Source: Sphaerotilus montanus (GTDB taxonomy: Bacteria > Pseudomonadota > Gammaproteobacteria > Burkholderiales > Burkholderiaceae_C). Taken from it: a stretch of 64,000 bases of DNA. Every line of letters starts with the position of its first letter. Position 1 is the stretch's first letter. The position numbers and the translations under genes were made by a program. Below the pieces are notes generated by a model that had not been told where the DNA came from, searched no databases, and was given only the letters and a program-made list of their open reading frames with translations. Below, in pieces: positions 26,875-35,449 of this stretch. The stretch lies in NCBI RefSeq assembly GCF_013410775.1, contig NZ_JACCFH010000001.1, positions 1,736,001-1,800,000 on the forward strand, given 5' to 3'.

Positions 26875-27365
26875 CTCGGGAACGGCGCGACATCGGCATA
26901 GCGCTTCTCGCCATCGTCCTTGCGGTAGCGGAAGCCGATGCGCTCGCCGCGCAGGATGTGCTGTTCGAGTTGCCGGAAGGTGCGCGTCTGCGCCGTGTCC
27001 AGCGCCTCGTAGTTCGGCCCCTTGACCAGCAGCGCCGACGCGATCCGGCTGTCCAGCAACTCGCGCAGGAAGCCGCTCGTCAGCACCGGGTACAGCCCCT
27101 GGATACCGGCCAGACAGGCGAAGCGCTCCAGATCCGTGCTGCCGAGTGGCCCCAGGCGGCTCGGCTCCAGCCGATAGCCGCCCTCGACGCGCTCCAGCCC
27201 GAGGAATGCGAAGCGTTCGATCAGGTCGCGCTGCACCGTGCGCAGGCTGACGTGGAACTCCTCGGCCAGCGCCCGCGGGTCCAGCGTCTCGCCTTGGTGG
27301 AGGCGGTCGAGGATCTGCGTCAGGCGATGCGGCAGCTTGTCGTGGGGGGTGTCGCGCAGGGGCAT
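26871..27365 (-). CDS. WYL-type transcriptional regulator, C-terminally truncated
   Basis: A 164-residue protein with a DeoR-like helix-turn-helix (LHQGETLDPRALAEEFHVSL, RTVQRDLIERFAFL) and the beginning of a WYL domain that stops after IGFRYRKDDGEKRYADVAPF. Full WYL regulators are about 300 residues, so roughly half is missing, including the ligand-binding WYL strand itself. Its TGA overlaps the GTG of the headless helicase. WYL regulators often sit in front of defence genes. The truncation at exactly the point where the helicase lost its N-terminus suggests one deletion joining two genes. Confidence 0.7.
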   Translation of the reverse strand: MPLRDTPHDKLPHRLTQILDRLHQGETLDPRALAEEFHVSLRTVQRDLIERFAFLGLERVEGGYRLEPSRLGPLGSTDLERFACLAGIQGLYPVLTSGFLRELLDSRIASALLVKGPNYEALDTAQTRTFRQLEQHILRGERIGFRYRKDDGEKRYADVAPFPR

Positions 27366-27516
27366 GTCGGGCCAGGCAAGAGGAAACAGGGTCTGGCGGC
27401 GGACGGCGTTTTCTTGTTCTTGTGCTGTGCCAGATCGACTTTTTCTATCGTTCTTTTCAGTCCGGGAGTCTGAACAGGTGCCGCGACAGGTGGTGTCGCG
27501 CGCTCAAATAGTTCCG

Positions 27517-27548
27517 TGACATTTTTGTCATTCGAGCGAACTCGCTCG
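27517..27548. promoter_or_regulatory. Two adjacent palindromes between WYL and AAA genes
   Basis: TGACA (27517-27521) and TGTCA (27526-27530) form one palindrome; CGAGCGA (27533-27539) and TCGCTCG (27542-27548) form a second, 2 bp further. They lie in the divergent gap between the WYL regulator and the AAA/nuclease gene and could be operators for the (now truncated) regulator. Seen directly; function inferred. Confidence 0.4.
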
Positions 27549-27611
27549 TACCAGCCAAGACCGCCGACACCAGGACGCCCGGCGGCGGTACCGCGCACTA
27601 AACTCGCCCCC

Positions 27612-29177
27612 ATGAACGCCCCCCACCCCGGTGCCCTGCCCCGGCGCAAGCTGCCCATCGGCCTCCAGTCCTTCGTCAAGTTGCGCGAGGAGGACCACTA
27701 CTACGTGGACAAGACGGGGCTGCTGATCGACCTGATCGCGTCGGGCTCGTACTACTTCCTGAGTCGGCCGCGGCGCTTTGGCAAGAGCCTGCTACTGGAC
27801 ACGTTCAAGGCGCTGTTCGAGGGCGAGCGGTCGCTGTTCGACGGGCTGGTGGCCGAGACACGCTGGGACTGGACGCGCCGGCACCCGGTCATCCGCATCG
27901 ACCTCGGCAGCGGCGTGCTGCAGAGCCGCGCCGAACTGGACCAGCGTGTCCACGAGATCCTGCTGGATGTCCAACGCGATCTGGGGTTGCCGGACCCGGT
28001 GGGCTATGACAGTGTGACGGGCCAGTTCGCCGAGTTGATCCGGCTGGCACACGCCAAGTTCGGCGCGACCGTCGTGGTGCTGATCGACGAGTACGACAAA
28101 CCGATCCTCGACAACATCACCGACCGGGAAACAGCCACAGCGATGCGCGATGGTCTGCGCAACCTGTACTCGGTGCTCAAGGGGGCGGATGCACACCTCA
28201 AGTTCGTCTTCATCACCGGCGTGTCGAAGTTCAGCAAGGTCAGCCTGTTCTCGGGCCTGAACAACCTCAAGGACATCACGCTGGATGCCCGCTACAGCGC
28301 ACTGTGCGGCTACACGGACGCCGACGTGGACACGGTGTTCGCACCCGAGCTGCCGGGGCTGGACCGGGAGGAGATCCGCCGCTGGTACAACGGCTACAAC
28401 TGGCTGGGCACGTCGGTGTACAACCCGTTCGATCTGCTGCTGCTGTTCGACACCCGCGAGTTCAAACCCTACTGGTTCGAGACCGGGACGCCCACGTTCC
28501 TGGTCAACATGCTGACCAGCCGCCACTGGTTCACACCGGACCTCACGCGCACCGTGGCGACGGAAACGCTGCTGTCGGCGTTCGACGTGGACATGATCGA
28601 GTCGGAGGCCCTGCTGTTCCAGGCCGGCTACCTCACGATCGACAGCGTCTGGGCGATTCCGGGGCGCAAGGAGTTCACGCTCAAGTACCCGAACAAGGAG
28701 GTGCAGGCGAGCCTCAACGACAGCCTGCTGCGGGTGCTCACGGGCGGGGCGCGCTACTCGGAGCCGCAGGTGAGCCGCTTGTACCGGCTGCTGCAGGCGC
28801 AGGACGTGGCCGGGCTGCGCGGCTTGTTCCACGCCTTCTACGCCAGCATCCCGCATGACTGGTACCGCACGAACGACATCGCGAAGTACGAGGGCTATGA
28901 CGCGAGCGTGTTCTACAGCCACTTCGCAGCGCTCGGCCTCGACATCCGCGTGGAGGACACGACCAACCATGGCCGCATCGACATGGCGGTGGAGTTCGAC
29001 TCCGCGGTGTGGGTGTTCGAGTTCAAGGTGGTCGAACTCGTGCCCGCGGGCCAGGCGCTGCAGCAGATCAAGGACCGGGGCTACGCCGACAAGTACCTCG
29101 GCCGCAGCGGACCGGTCCACCTCGTCGGGGTGGAGTTCAGTCGGGACTCGCGCAACATCGTCGGCTTCGAGACCTAG
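27612..29177 (+). CDS. AAA-ATPase-like / PD-(D/E)XK nuclease family protein (DUF1703 type)
   Basis: A 521-residue protein. The AAA-like domain begins LPIGLQSFVKLREEDHYYVD and has a modified P-loop SRPRRFGKSLLLDTFKALF; Walker B is VVLIDEYDKPIL. The middle carries NGYNW and NPFDLLLLF, and the C-terminal PD-(D/E)XK part has GRIDMAVEFDSAVWVFEFK (Asp and ExK pattern). This family is abundant in some bacteria, often in multiple, variable copies, and is suspected to belong to mobile or defence gene pools; its activity is unproven. ATG 27612 matches the family start. It is divergent from the WYL gene. Confidence 0.88.
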   Translation: MNAPHPGALPRRKLPIGLQSFVKLREEDHYYVDKTGLLIDLIASGSYYFLSRPRRFGKSLLLDTFKALFEGERSLFDGLVAETRWDWTRRHPVIRIDLGSGVLQSRAELDQRVHEILLDVQRDLGLPDPVGYDSVTGQFAELIRLAHAKFGATVVVLIDEYDKPILDNITDRETATAMRDGLRNLYSVLKGADAHLKFVFITGVSKFSKVSLFSGLNNLKDITLDARYSALCGYTDADVDTVFAPELPGLDREEIRRWYNGYNWLGTSVYNPFDLLLLFDTREFKPYWFETGTPTFLVNMLTSRHWFTPDLTRTVATETLLSAFDVDMIESEALLFQAGYLTIDSVWAIPGRKEFTLKYPNKEVQASLNDSLLRVLTGGARYSEPQVSRLYRLLQAQDVAGLRGLFHAFYASIPHDWYRTNDIAKYEGYDASVFYSHFAALGLDIRVEDTTNHGRIDMAVEFDSAVWVFEFKVVELVPAGQALQQIKDRGYADKYLGRSGPVHLVGVEFSRDSRNIVGFET

Positions 29178-29201
29178 ACACTGGGCTGAAGCCGCGCGGG
29201 C

Positions 29202-30431
29202 TCACCCCATCGACGGCTTGAGAAAGATGTCCTTGTCCGGAAAGAACTGCGTGTGCAGCGGCAGCAGCGAGCCGCCCAGCGCACGGGCGTGGGCGCCGAC
29301 CCGGCCGGCCAGCAGCGCCGGCTGGTGCATGCCGTCGAACTTGTAGGCGGCCAGCCGCTCGCGGGTGCGTGCCAGCAGCGCATCGATCAGGGAGCGGGCC
29401 AGCGAGCCGTCGATGATGACGGCGTCCAGATCCAGCATCGCCGCGCCGCTGGCCACGGTCATCGCCAGCGCCAGGCCGGCCTGCTCCAGCCAGGGTTCGG
29501 TATAGCCGGCGTAGGCCATGTCCATGATGCTGTCCTGCTGCACCAGCAGCGGATCGAGCCCGGCCTTCAGCAGCGCCTGCTCCAGCTGCCAGCCGGAGGC
29601 GACTTCGAGCAGCTGCGGCGGCGCGCTGCCGTTCGCGGCCGCCAGCCCGACCGGCAGCGAGCCGATGGCGCCTGCGTTGCCGCGGTGGCCGATGTCAATG
29701 TGGCCCGACAGCACCAGCCCGCCACCGACAAAGGTACCGACGAAGACGTAGAGGAAGCTGCGCACGTTCTGGCCGTGGCCCTGCAGCAGCTCGGCCACGC
29801 AGGCGGCGGTCGTGTCCTTGGCGAAGCTCACCGGCAGGTGGGTCATCGCCTCGACCTCCTGCTTGAGGTCCATGTGCTGCCAGCCCGCCAGCGCGTTGTG
29901 CGCCTGCGAGCCGAGCAGGCTGGACCACTTGTCCATCGACAGCGGCGACGTCAGCCCGAGGCCGACCACGCGGCTCCACAGCGGGCCGAGCTGGGTCTGC
30001 AGCGCGTCCAGCCCCTGCTGGATGCAGGGCAGCACCTGCGCCGGATCGGGGTAGGCGTAGTGGAATTCATGGCGGAAGCGCACCTTGCCGACAAAGTCGC
30101 AGGCCAGCACTTCGAGGCTGCGCCGGCCGACCTGCACGCCCAGGCTGATCGCGCCATCCGGGTCGAGCGACAGCGGCACCGAGGGCTGGCCGATCTTGCC
30201 GCGGATGCGCTCCTGCTTGATGAGCAGCCCGTCGTCGAGCAGCCGGCTGACGATGACCGAGACCGTCTGCGACGAGAGCTGCGTCAGGCGGGCGAGGTCG
30301 GCCTTCGGGATCGCGCCGTGCAGGCGGATCGCCTGCAGCACGATGCGCTCGTTGAACTGGCGCATGCCGGTGTGGTTGGAGCCGCGAACGGCCCGTTCAT
30401 CGGCTTCGAAGGTCGGAGTCATCAGGTGCAT
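29202..30431 (-). CDS. ROK family transcriptional regulator
   Basis: A 409-residue ROK (NagC/XylR type) repressor. N-terminal winged HTH: RIVLQAIRLHGAIPKADLAR, then LTQLSSQTVSVIVSRLLDDG. The sugar-kinase-like domain has ISLGVQVGRRSLEVLACDF, FAKDTTAACVAELL and a changed GGG region (VGTFVGGGLVLSGHI). The usual zinc-binding cysteine cluster is not obvious. ATG 30431 or ATG 30422 may be used. It lies 11 bp after the ABC ATPase gene on the same strand and probably represses the sugar uptake operons in response to their substrate. Confidence 0.85.
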   Translation of the reverse strand: MHLMTPTFEADERAVRGSNHTGMRQFNERIVLQAIRLHGAIPKADLARLTQLSSQTVSVIVSRLLDDGLLIKQERIRGKIGQPSVPLSLDPDGAISLGVQVGRRSLEVLACDFVGKVRFRHEFHYAYPDPAQVLPCIQQGLDALQTQLGPLWSRVVGLGLTSPLSMDKWSSLLGSQAHNALAGWQHMDLKQEVEAMTHLPVSFAKDTTAACVAELLQGHGQNVRSFLYVFVGTFVGGGLVLSGHIDIGHRGNAGAIGSLPVGLAAANGSAPPQLLEVASGWQLEQALLKAGLDPLLVQQDSIMDMAYAGYTEPWLEQAGLALAMTVASGAAMLDLDAVIIDGSLARSLIDALLARTRERLAAYKFDGMHQPALLAGRVGAHARALGGSLLPLHTQFFPDKDIFLKPSMG

Positions 30432-30442
30432 CGGAATCAGGT

Positions 30443-31243
30443 TCAGGGAGTGGCGACAGGCTCCCGCACCAGCCGGGCCGGATCGATGGCCCCGGTGATG
30501 AGGCCGACGATCTGCTCGGGGTGGGTGTGGCGCGTCTCCAGGTTCGCAATGATGCGCCCTTGGCGGAAAACCCAGATGCGGTCGACGAGATCGAAGACCT
30601 GGCGCAGGTTGTGGCTGATGATGATCAGCGGCACGCCGCGCGCCTTCAGGCCCTTGATGATCTGCTCGACGCGGGCGGTTTCCTGCACGCCGAGGGCGGC
30701 AGTCGGCTCGTCGAGGATGATGAGCTTCTTGGCAAACCCCGCCGCCCGTGCGATGGCCACGCACTGGCGCTGGCCACCGGACATGCCGCGCAGGCTCTCG
30801 CTCAGGTCCTGGATCTTCACGCCGGTGGTGGACAGCATCTCGACCGACCGGGCGCGCATCGCCTTGTGGTTGAGGATGGACAGCGGCCCCAGCGACAGCC
30901 ACGTGAGTTCGCGTCCCAGGAAGATGTTGGCCGGCACGTCGAGGTCCTCGGCCAGCGCGAGCGTCTGGTAGACGGTCTCGATGCCCTGCTCGCGGGCGTC
31001 CAGCGGGGAGTCGAAGTGCACCGGCTGGCCGTCGAGCGCGATGGAGCCGCTGTTGGGCTGCTCGGCACCGGTGATCAGGCGCACGAAGGTGCTCTTGCCC
31101 GCGCCGTTGTCGCCCACGATCGCGGCGTGCTCGCCCGGCGCCAGCGAGAACTGCGCATCCGTCAGCGCCTTCACGCCGCCGTAGTGCTTGGTCAGGCCGC
31201 TGATCTCCAGCACGGGCCGCGGGGTGTTCGTGGAAAGGGCCAT
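30443..31243 (-). CDS. Sugar ABC transporter ATP-binding protein
   Basis: A 266-residue single-domain ATPase of the carbohydrate ABC class (FrcA-like, unlike the double-length RbsA). Walker A GDNGAGKSTFVRLI, Q-loop in GIETVYQTLALAEDLDVPAN, signature GMSGGQRQCVAIARA, Walker B KLIILDEPTAALG and the switch His in IIISHNL. It energises import by the permease encoded divergently at 32431. Encoding the ATPase with the repressor on the opposite strand from the binding protein and permease is unusual but close-coupled through one 215-bp divergent promoter. Confidence 0.93.
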   Translation of the reverse strand: MALSTNTPRPVLEISGLTKHYGGVKALTDAQFSLAPGEHAAIVGDNGAGKSTFVRLITGAEQPNSGSIALDGQPVHFDSPLDAREQGIETVYQTLALAEDLDVPANIFLGRELTWLSLGPLSILNHKAMRARSVEMLSTTGVKIQDLSESLRGMSGGQRQCVAIARAAGFAKKLIILDEPTAALGVQETARVEQIIKGLKARGVPLIIISHNLRQVFDLVDRIWVFRQGRIIANLETRHTHPEQIVGLITGAIDPARLVREPVATP

Positions 31244-31311
31244 GGCAGGGACATCCTTGACAGTCCGGGAAGGTGAGACGGAGGATGCCCCACTCTCCGC
31301 TGCATCGCATT

Positions 31312-31332
31312 AGTAAATCACCTAGGTTTACT
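31312..31332. promoter_or_regulatory. Candidate ROK operator in divergent sugar promoter
   Basis: AGTAAA (31312-31317) and TTTACT (31327-31332) are perfect 6-bp inverted arms around a central CCTAGG, in the gap between the divergent ATPase and binding-protein genes. The spacing and A/T arms resemble sites of ROK repressors such as XylR/NagC. It is the only strong symmetry I saw in that gap. Confidence 0.5.
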
Positions 31333-31458
31333 TACATACACCGGACGCATCCAATGCAATGCACCACAGGTTGACCCTGACGCCCCGACATGGACGCCGA
31401 GCCGGGCCTGCTGGACACCCCACCATCGATTCCTAGATTCCATTCCTGGAGACAAGCC

Positions 31459-32415
31459 ATGTCCATCCATCGCACCCTGGGCCGTCTGGCGGCAGTCATG
31501 TTCACCGCTGGCCTGCTGATGTCGGCTGCGCAGGCGCAAACCATCGCCTACATCACCAACGGCAACACCAACGAAGGCTGGACGCTGATCAACGGCGGTG
31601 CCAAGGATGCGGCCAAGAAGGCGGGCGTGAAGTTCATCGAGCTGGCGGCCGAAAAGGGCGAGCTGTCCAAGCAGCTGGCGATCGTGGAAGACATGATCAC
31701 CCGCAAGGTCAACGCCATCGCCATCGCCCCGGTCGACAGTGCCGGCATCGCCCCCGCGATCAACAAGGCCATGGCCGCCGGCATCCACGTGGTGGCGGTC
31801 GACACCGGCATCACCGGCGCCAAGATCACCAGCTACGTCGCCACCGACAACATCAAGGCGGCCAATGTCCAGGGTTCGTGGGCCGCTGACCAGGTCGCGG
31901 ACGGCGACACCGTCATCTACGTGACCGGCGACCAGGGCCAGTCCACCGGCCGCGAGCGCCGCGACGGCTTCCTGCAGGGTCTGAACGCCAAGCGCAAGAA
32001 CGTCAAGGTCGTCGACGTGCCCACCACCTGGGACCAGACCATGGCCCAGAACGGCGTCGAAGCCGCGCTGCGCACCAACCCGAACGCCAAGGTCATCGCC
32101 TGCGCCTGGGACGGCGGCGCGCTCGGCGCCAAGGCGGCGATGCTGTCGGCCGGCCTGAAGGCCGGCTCGGTCAAGATCGCCGGCTTCGACGGCTCGCCCG
32201 GCGGCCTGGACATGATGAAGGACGGCTGGCAGCAGGCCAACGCCGCCCAGATGCTGGCCAAGATCGGCGCCGTCGGCGTGGAAACCGCCATCGCCGCGGC
32301 CAACGGCAAGAAGGTCGACGCCCGCATCGACACCGGCAGCTTCCTGGTCCTGCCGTCCAACGTCGACCAGTTCGCCAAGGACTCCGGCGTCGGCCAGTTC
32401 ATGAAGAAGAAGTGA
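31459..32415 (+). CDS. Sugar ABC transporter substrate-binding protein
   Basis: A 318-residue periplasmic-binding protein of the ribose/LacI-like class (Peripla_BP_4). Signal peptide residues 1-26 (AAVMFTAGLLMSAAQAQ). Family blocks include TIAYITNGNTNEGWTLINGG, IAPVDSAGIAPAINKAMAAG, YVTGDQGQSTGRERRDGFLQ and KIAGFDGSPGG. ATG 31459 has a CTGGAGA ribosome site and gives a proper signal peptide. Start of the plus-strand operon with permease and transaldolase-family gene; the ligand is probably a monosaccharide such as fructose or a related sugar (inference from the partner enzyme). Confidence 0.93.
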   Translation: MSIHRTLGRLAAVMFTAGLLMSAAQAQTIAYITNGNTNEGWTLINGGAKDAAKKAGVKFIELAAEKGELSKQLAIVEDMITRKVNAIAIAPVDSAGIAPAINKAMAAGIHVVAVDTGITGAKITSYVATDNIKAANVQGSWAADQVADGDTVIYVTGDQGQSTGRERRDGFLQGLNAKRKNVKVVDVPTTWDQTMAQNGVEAALRTNPNAKVIACAWDGGALGAKAAMLSAGLKAGSVKIAGFDGSPGGLDMMKDGWQQANAAQMLAKIGAVGVETAIAAANGKKVDARIDTGSFLVLPSNVDQFAKDSGVGQFMKKK

Positions 32416-32430
32416 CGGAGACGGCCGCCC

Positions 32431-33375
32431 ATGCGCTACATCACACGACAAGAGTGGTACGGGGCCCTGGTCGCCGTGCTGGTGCTGGGGGTGTTCCTCT
32501 CGGTGGCCTCGCCGTTCTTCCTGAGCGGCCGTAACCTGAGCAACATCCTCGTGCAGGCGTCGGTGATCGCGCTGCTCGCGGGCGGCCAGACCTTCGTGAT
32601 CCTGACCGGCGGTGTCGACCTGGCGGTCGGCGCGCTGACCGCACTGGCCGGCGCGGTGGCCGGCTACATGATGGTCAAGCTGGGCATCAACCCGTATCTG
32701 GCGATCCTGGCCGCGTTCGGCATTGGCGCCGCGGTGGGCCTCTTCAACGGCTATCTGGTCGCCTTCGTCGGCATTCCAGCCTTCATCGTCACGCTGGGCG
32801 GCCTGACGCTGTGGCGCGGTCTGGCGTTCGAATCGACCGGCGGCTTCGACATGGCCGGCCTGCCCGAGCCCTTCCCCTTCATCGGCAACGGCGAGCTGCT
32901 CGGCATCCCGATGCCGATCATCGTGATGGCGCTGTTCTACGGCGTGATGGGCTTCATCCTGTCGAGCACCAAGCTCGGCCGCTACGTCTACGCCATCGGC
33001 TCCAACGAGATGGGTGCGCGCCAGGTCGGCATCAACATCCGCTGGTACAAGCTGGGCGTCTACCTGGTGTCGGGGCTGTCGTGCGCGCTGGCGGCGATCG
33101 TGCTGATGGGCCGCATGGACTCGTCGAGCGGCAAGATGGCGCAGATGTTCGAGCTGGACGCGATCGCCGCCGTGATCCTGGGCGGCACTTCGCTGTTCGG
33201 TGGCCGCGGCAGCCTCTGGGGCAGTCTGCTGGGCGCGATCCTGATCGGCATGATCCGCAACGGCATGAACCTGCTGGAGGTCTCGCAGTTCAAGCAGATG
33301 ATGGCCATCGGCGCGGTGGTGATCCTGGCGGTGTGGATCGACGTGGTGCGGCGCAAGCGGCTGCTGCGCAAGTGA
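32431..33375 (+). CDS. Sugar ABC transporter permease (RbsC/FrcC type)
   Basis: A 314-residue inner-membrane permease with eight to ten hydrophobic segments. Conserved parts: LAGGQTFVILTGGVDLAVGA near the start, YAIGSNEMGARQVGINIRWY (EAA-like ATPase contact loop) and LDAIAAVILGGTSLFGGRGS. It lies 15 bp after the binding-protein gene, so the two are co-transcribed. It works with the divergently encoded ATPase. Confidence 0.94.
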   Translation: MRYITRQEWYGALVAVLVLGVFLSVASPFFLSGRNLSNILVQASVIALLAGGQTFVILTGGVDLAVGALTALAGAVAGYMMVKLGINPYLAILAAFGIGAAVGLFNGYLVAFVGIPAFIVTLGGLTLWRGLAFESTGGFDMAGLPEPFPFIGNGELLGIPMPIIVMALFYGVMGFILSSTKLGRYVYAIGSNEMGARQVGINIRWYKLGVYLVSGLSCALAAIVLMGRMDSSSGKMAQMFELDAIAAVILGGTSLFGGRGSLWGSLLGAILIGMIRNGMNLLEVSQFKQMMAIGAVVILAVWIDVVRRKRLLRK

Positions 33376-33386
33376 ACCGCACCGTC

Positions 33387-34853
33387 TGTGGATAACATCG
33401 GCCTGTGAACAAGTCCTTCCACCTTTACCTCGACAGCGCCGACCTTGGCGCCCTGCGCACCTGCCTGCCGCACCCGGTGGTGCACGGCGTGACGACCAAT
33501 CCGACGCTGCTCAAGCGCGCCGGTGTCACCTGGGAAGCCCTGCCCGGCCTGCTGACGGCGCTGCTGCGGCTGGGCGCGCAGCAGGTGCAGGCACAGGTCC
33601 GCTCGCCCGACGTGGACGGCATGCTGGCAGACGCGGACACGCTGCTGCGGCAGTTCGACCCGGGCCAGCTCGTCGTGAAGATCCCCGCCACGCGCGCGGG
33701 CCTGGCGGCCGGCGCGGCGCTCACGGCCCGCGGTGTGCCCGTCACCTACACCGCCGTCTATGCGCTGGAGCAGGCGCACTTCGCCGCCCAGCTCGGCGCC
33801 GCCTATGCCGCGCCGTACCTCGGGCGGCTGAACGATTCCGGTGTCGATGGCCTCGCGCTGATCGACCGGATGCAGGCCCTGGTGGCCGCCAGCGGCACGC
33901 CGATGCGGCTGCTGGTGGCGAGCATCCGCAGCCGGCAGGCCTACCTCGACCTGCTCGCGCTCGGCGTCGGCAGCATCACGATTCCGCCCGCGCTGTTCAC
34001 CGAGTTGATGGACCACGAGGCGACGATCGCGGCAGAACGCGGCTTCCTGGCGGACGCTGCGGAGTGACCGGACGCTCGACGCTCAAGCGTTGACGTCCAC
34101 CACCACCCGCCCGCGGACCTTGCCAGCCAAGATATCCACAGCCACCTGCGGCGCCTCGGCCAGCCCGACCGTGCGGGTCATCGACGCCAGCTTGGCCAGG
34201 TCCAGATCCTTGGCCAGCCGCGCCCACGCCTGCTGGCGCCGCGCCGTCGGGCACATCACCGAATCGACACCCAGCAGCCGCACGCCGCGCAGGATGAAGG
34301 GCGCAACACTGGTGGACAAGTCCATGCCCTGCGCCAGTCCACAGGCCGCGACCGCTCCGCCATAGCGCGTCTGCGCCAGCGCGTTGGCCAGCGTGTGCGA
34401 GCCGACCGAGTCGACGACACCCGCCCAGCGCTCCTTCTGCAGCGGCTTGCCGGCTGTGGATAACCCAGCCCGGTCGAGGATCTCCACAGCCCCGAGCGAC
34501 CGCAGGTACTCGGCTTCGTCCAGCTTGCCGGTGGACGCCACGACCCGGTAGCCCAGGCCGCTCAGCAGCGCCACGGCCACGCTGCCCACGCCGCCGCTCG
34601 CGCCCGTGACGAGGATCTCGCCGCTGTCCGGCCGCACGCCCGCGTCTTCCAGCGCCATCACGCACAGCATCGCGGTGTAGCCCGCGGTGCCGATGGCCAT
34701 GGCCTGGGCTGTGGATAACCCTGCAGGTCGCGCGATCAGCCAGTCGCCTTTCAGGCGCGCCTTCTGCGACAGGCAGCCCCAGTGCGTCTCGCCAACGCCC
34801 CAGCCGTTGTGGATAACCTGGTCGCCGACCTGCCAGCGCGGGTCTGTGGACAA
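33387..34853. repeat. Second cluster of DnaA-box motifs
   Basis: Exact TTATCCACA (either strand) at 33387-33395, 34455-34463, 34710-34718 and 34808-34816, with one-mismatch copies at 34131-34139 (ATATCCACA) and 34845-34853 (TGTGGACAA). The first is in the 29-bp gap before the transaldolase-family gene; the rest are within the acuI-like gene, twice forcing a rare TTA codon. Two of them share the extended form GGTTATCCACAGCC. Confidence 0.8.
33405..34067 (+). CDS. Transaldolase family / fructose-6-phosphate aldolase-like enzyme
   Basis: A 220-residue class I aldolase of the small transaldolase (FSA/TalC) type. The Schiff-base lysine is in LVVKIPATRAG; other blocks are LYLDSADLGALRTCLPHPVV, HGVTTNPTLLKRAGV and VASIRSRQAYLDL. 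It starts at GTG 33405; no strong ribosome site is visible and a perfect TTATCCACA motif (33387-33395) sits 9 bp before the start. It is the third gene of the sugar-uptake operon, which suggests that it acts on the phosphorylated form of the imported sugar. Confidence 0.85.
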   Translation: MNKSFHLYLDSADLGALRTCLPHPVVHGVTTNPTLLKRAGVTWEALPGLLTALLRLGAQQVQAQVRSPDVDGMLADADTLLRQFDPGQLVVKIPATRAGLAAGAALTARGVPVTYTAVYALEQAHFAAQLGAAYAAPYLGRLNDSGVDGLALIDRMQALVAASGTPMRLLVASIRSRQAYLDLLALGVGSITIPPALFTELMDHEATIAAERGFLADAAE

Positions 34854-35084
34854 CTCGACCGTGCCCGCGCCGTCGATGCCCGGCACCATCGGCCACTGGC
34901 GCACGACCGGGCTGCGGTTGGTCAGCGCGAGGCCGTCCTTGTAGTTGATCGTCGAGTGGTCGAGGCGCACGACGACGCTGGCGTCACCGGTGTGCGCGAC
35001 CAGTTCCTCGTCGGTCAGGTCGTCGCGCAGGCGGGCCGCGAAGGCGCCGTCGGTCTTGGTGAGGTACAGGGCGGTGAAGGACAT
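34083..35084 (-). CDS. acuI: Acrylyl-CoA reductase-type quinone oxidoreductase (AcuI/YhdH)
   Basis: A 333-residue medium-chain dehydrogenase of the YhdH/AcuI group, which reduces acryloyl-CoA to propionyl-CoA with NADPH. Diagnostic segments: STINYKDGLALTNRSPVVRQ, WPMVPGIDGAGTVELS, IGTAGYTAMLCVMALE, ILVTGASGGVGSVAVALLS (nucleotide-binding) and LGVDSVMCP. No structural zinc cysteines are present, as expected. ATG 35084 is the family start. The gene carries three perfect DnaA boxes. It is convergent with the transaldolase-family gene (15 bp between stops). Confidence 0.92.
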   Translation of the reverse strand: MSFTALYLTKTDGAFAARLRDDLTDEELVAHTGDASVVVRLDHSTINYKDGLALTNRSPVVRQWPMVPGIDGAGTVELSTDPRWQVGDQVIHNGWGVGETHWGCLSQKARLKGDWLIARPAGLSTAQAMAIGTAGYTAMLCVMALEDAGVRPDSGEILVTGASGGVGSVAVALLSGLGYRVVASTGKLDEAEYLRSLGAVEILDRAGLSTAGKPLQKERWAGVVDSVGSHTLANALAQTRYGGAVAACGLAQGMDLSTSVAPFILRGVRLLGVDSVMCPTARRQQAWARLAKDLDLAKLASMTRTVGLAEAPQVAVDILAGKVRGRVVVDVNA

Positions 35085-35449
35085 GGTGGGTCTCCGGTGG
35101 GGTGCAGCCGAAGATTGAAGCATGTCGCTCACCGCCCCCGCTGTCACGCGGGTTCAGGCGTTCATGGCGCGCTCTGCGGGCGAGAAGGCGGTGGCCTGGT
35201 CGCCGTCATCCAGCCGGGCTTGCGGCTCGAAGCCGAAGGCCGCCGACTGCGCGCTGATGTGCTCAGTCGCTGCGCAGCATCACGCCTGAAGGTGAGCGGC
35301 TCGTCTCTGCTGAGGCCGCTTGAGAACACCATTACAAATACCAATCAATCACTTCACGGTCATGGCTTTCTGAGTAGCGATTGGCATCTTGTTGATGACG
35401 CTTTGAGTGGGTTCTTCATGGCGGATCAGGTAGTGGCAGGATTTGTGAC
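35085..35449. other. Intergenic region with no supported gene
   Basis: The part near 35085-35300 keeps high GC and holds a short plus-strand frame from ATG 35122 (starts MSLTAPAVTRVQAFMA) of about 55 codons, possibly a remnant of an acuI neighbour; I could not assign it. From about 35320 the composition drops and the sequence enters the low-GC island. No convincing promoter or terminator was seen. Confidence 0.4.

Noticed and set aside
35122..35290. Short frame starting MSLTAPAVTRVQAFMA after acuI
   Set aside because: Its first residues loosely recall YbaK/ProX-like deacylases, but the rest is not family-like; too weak to call a pseudogene.
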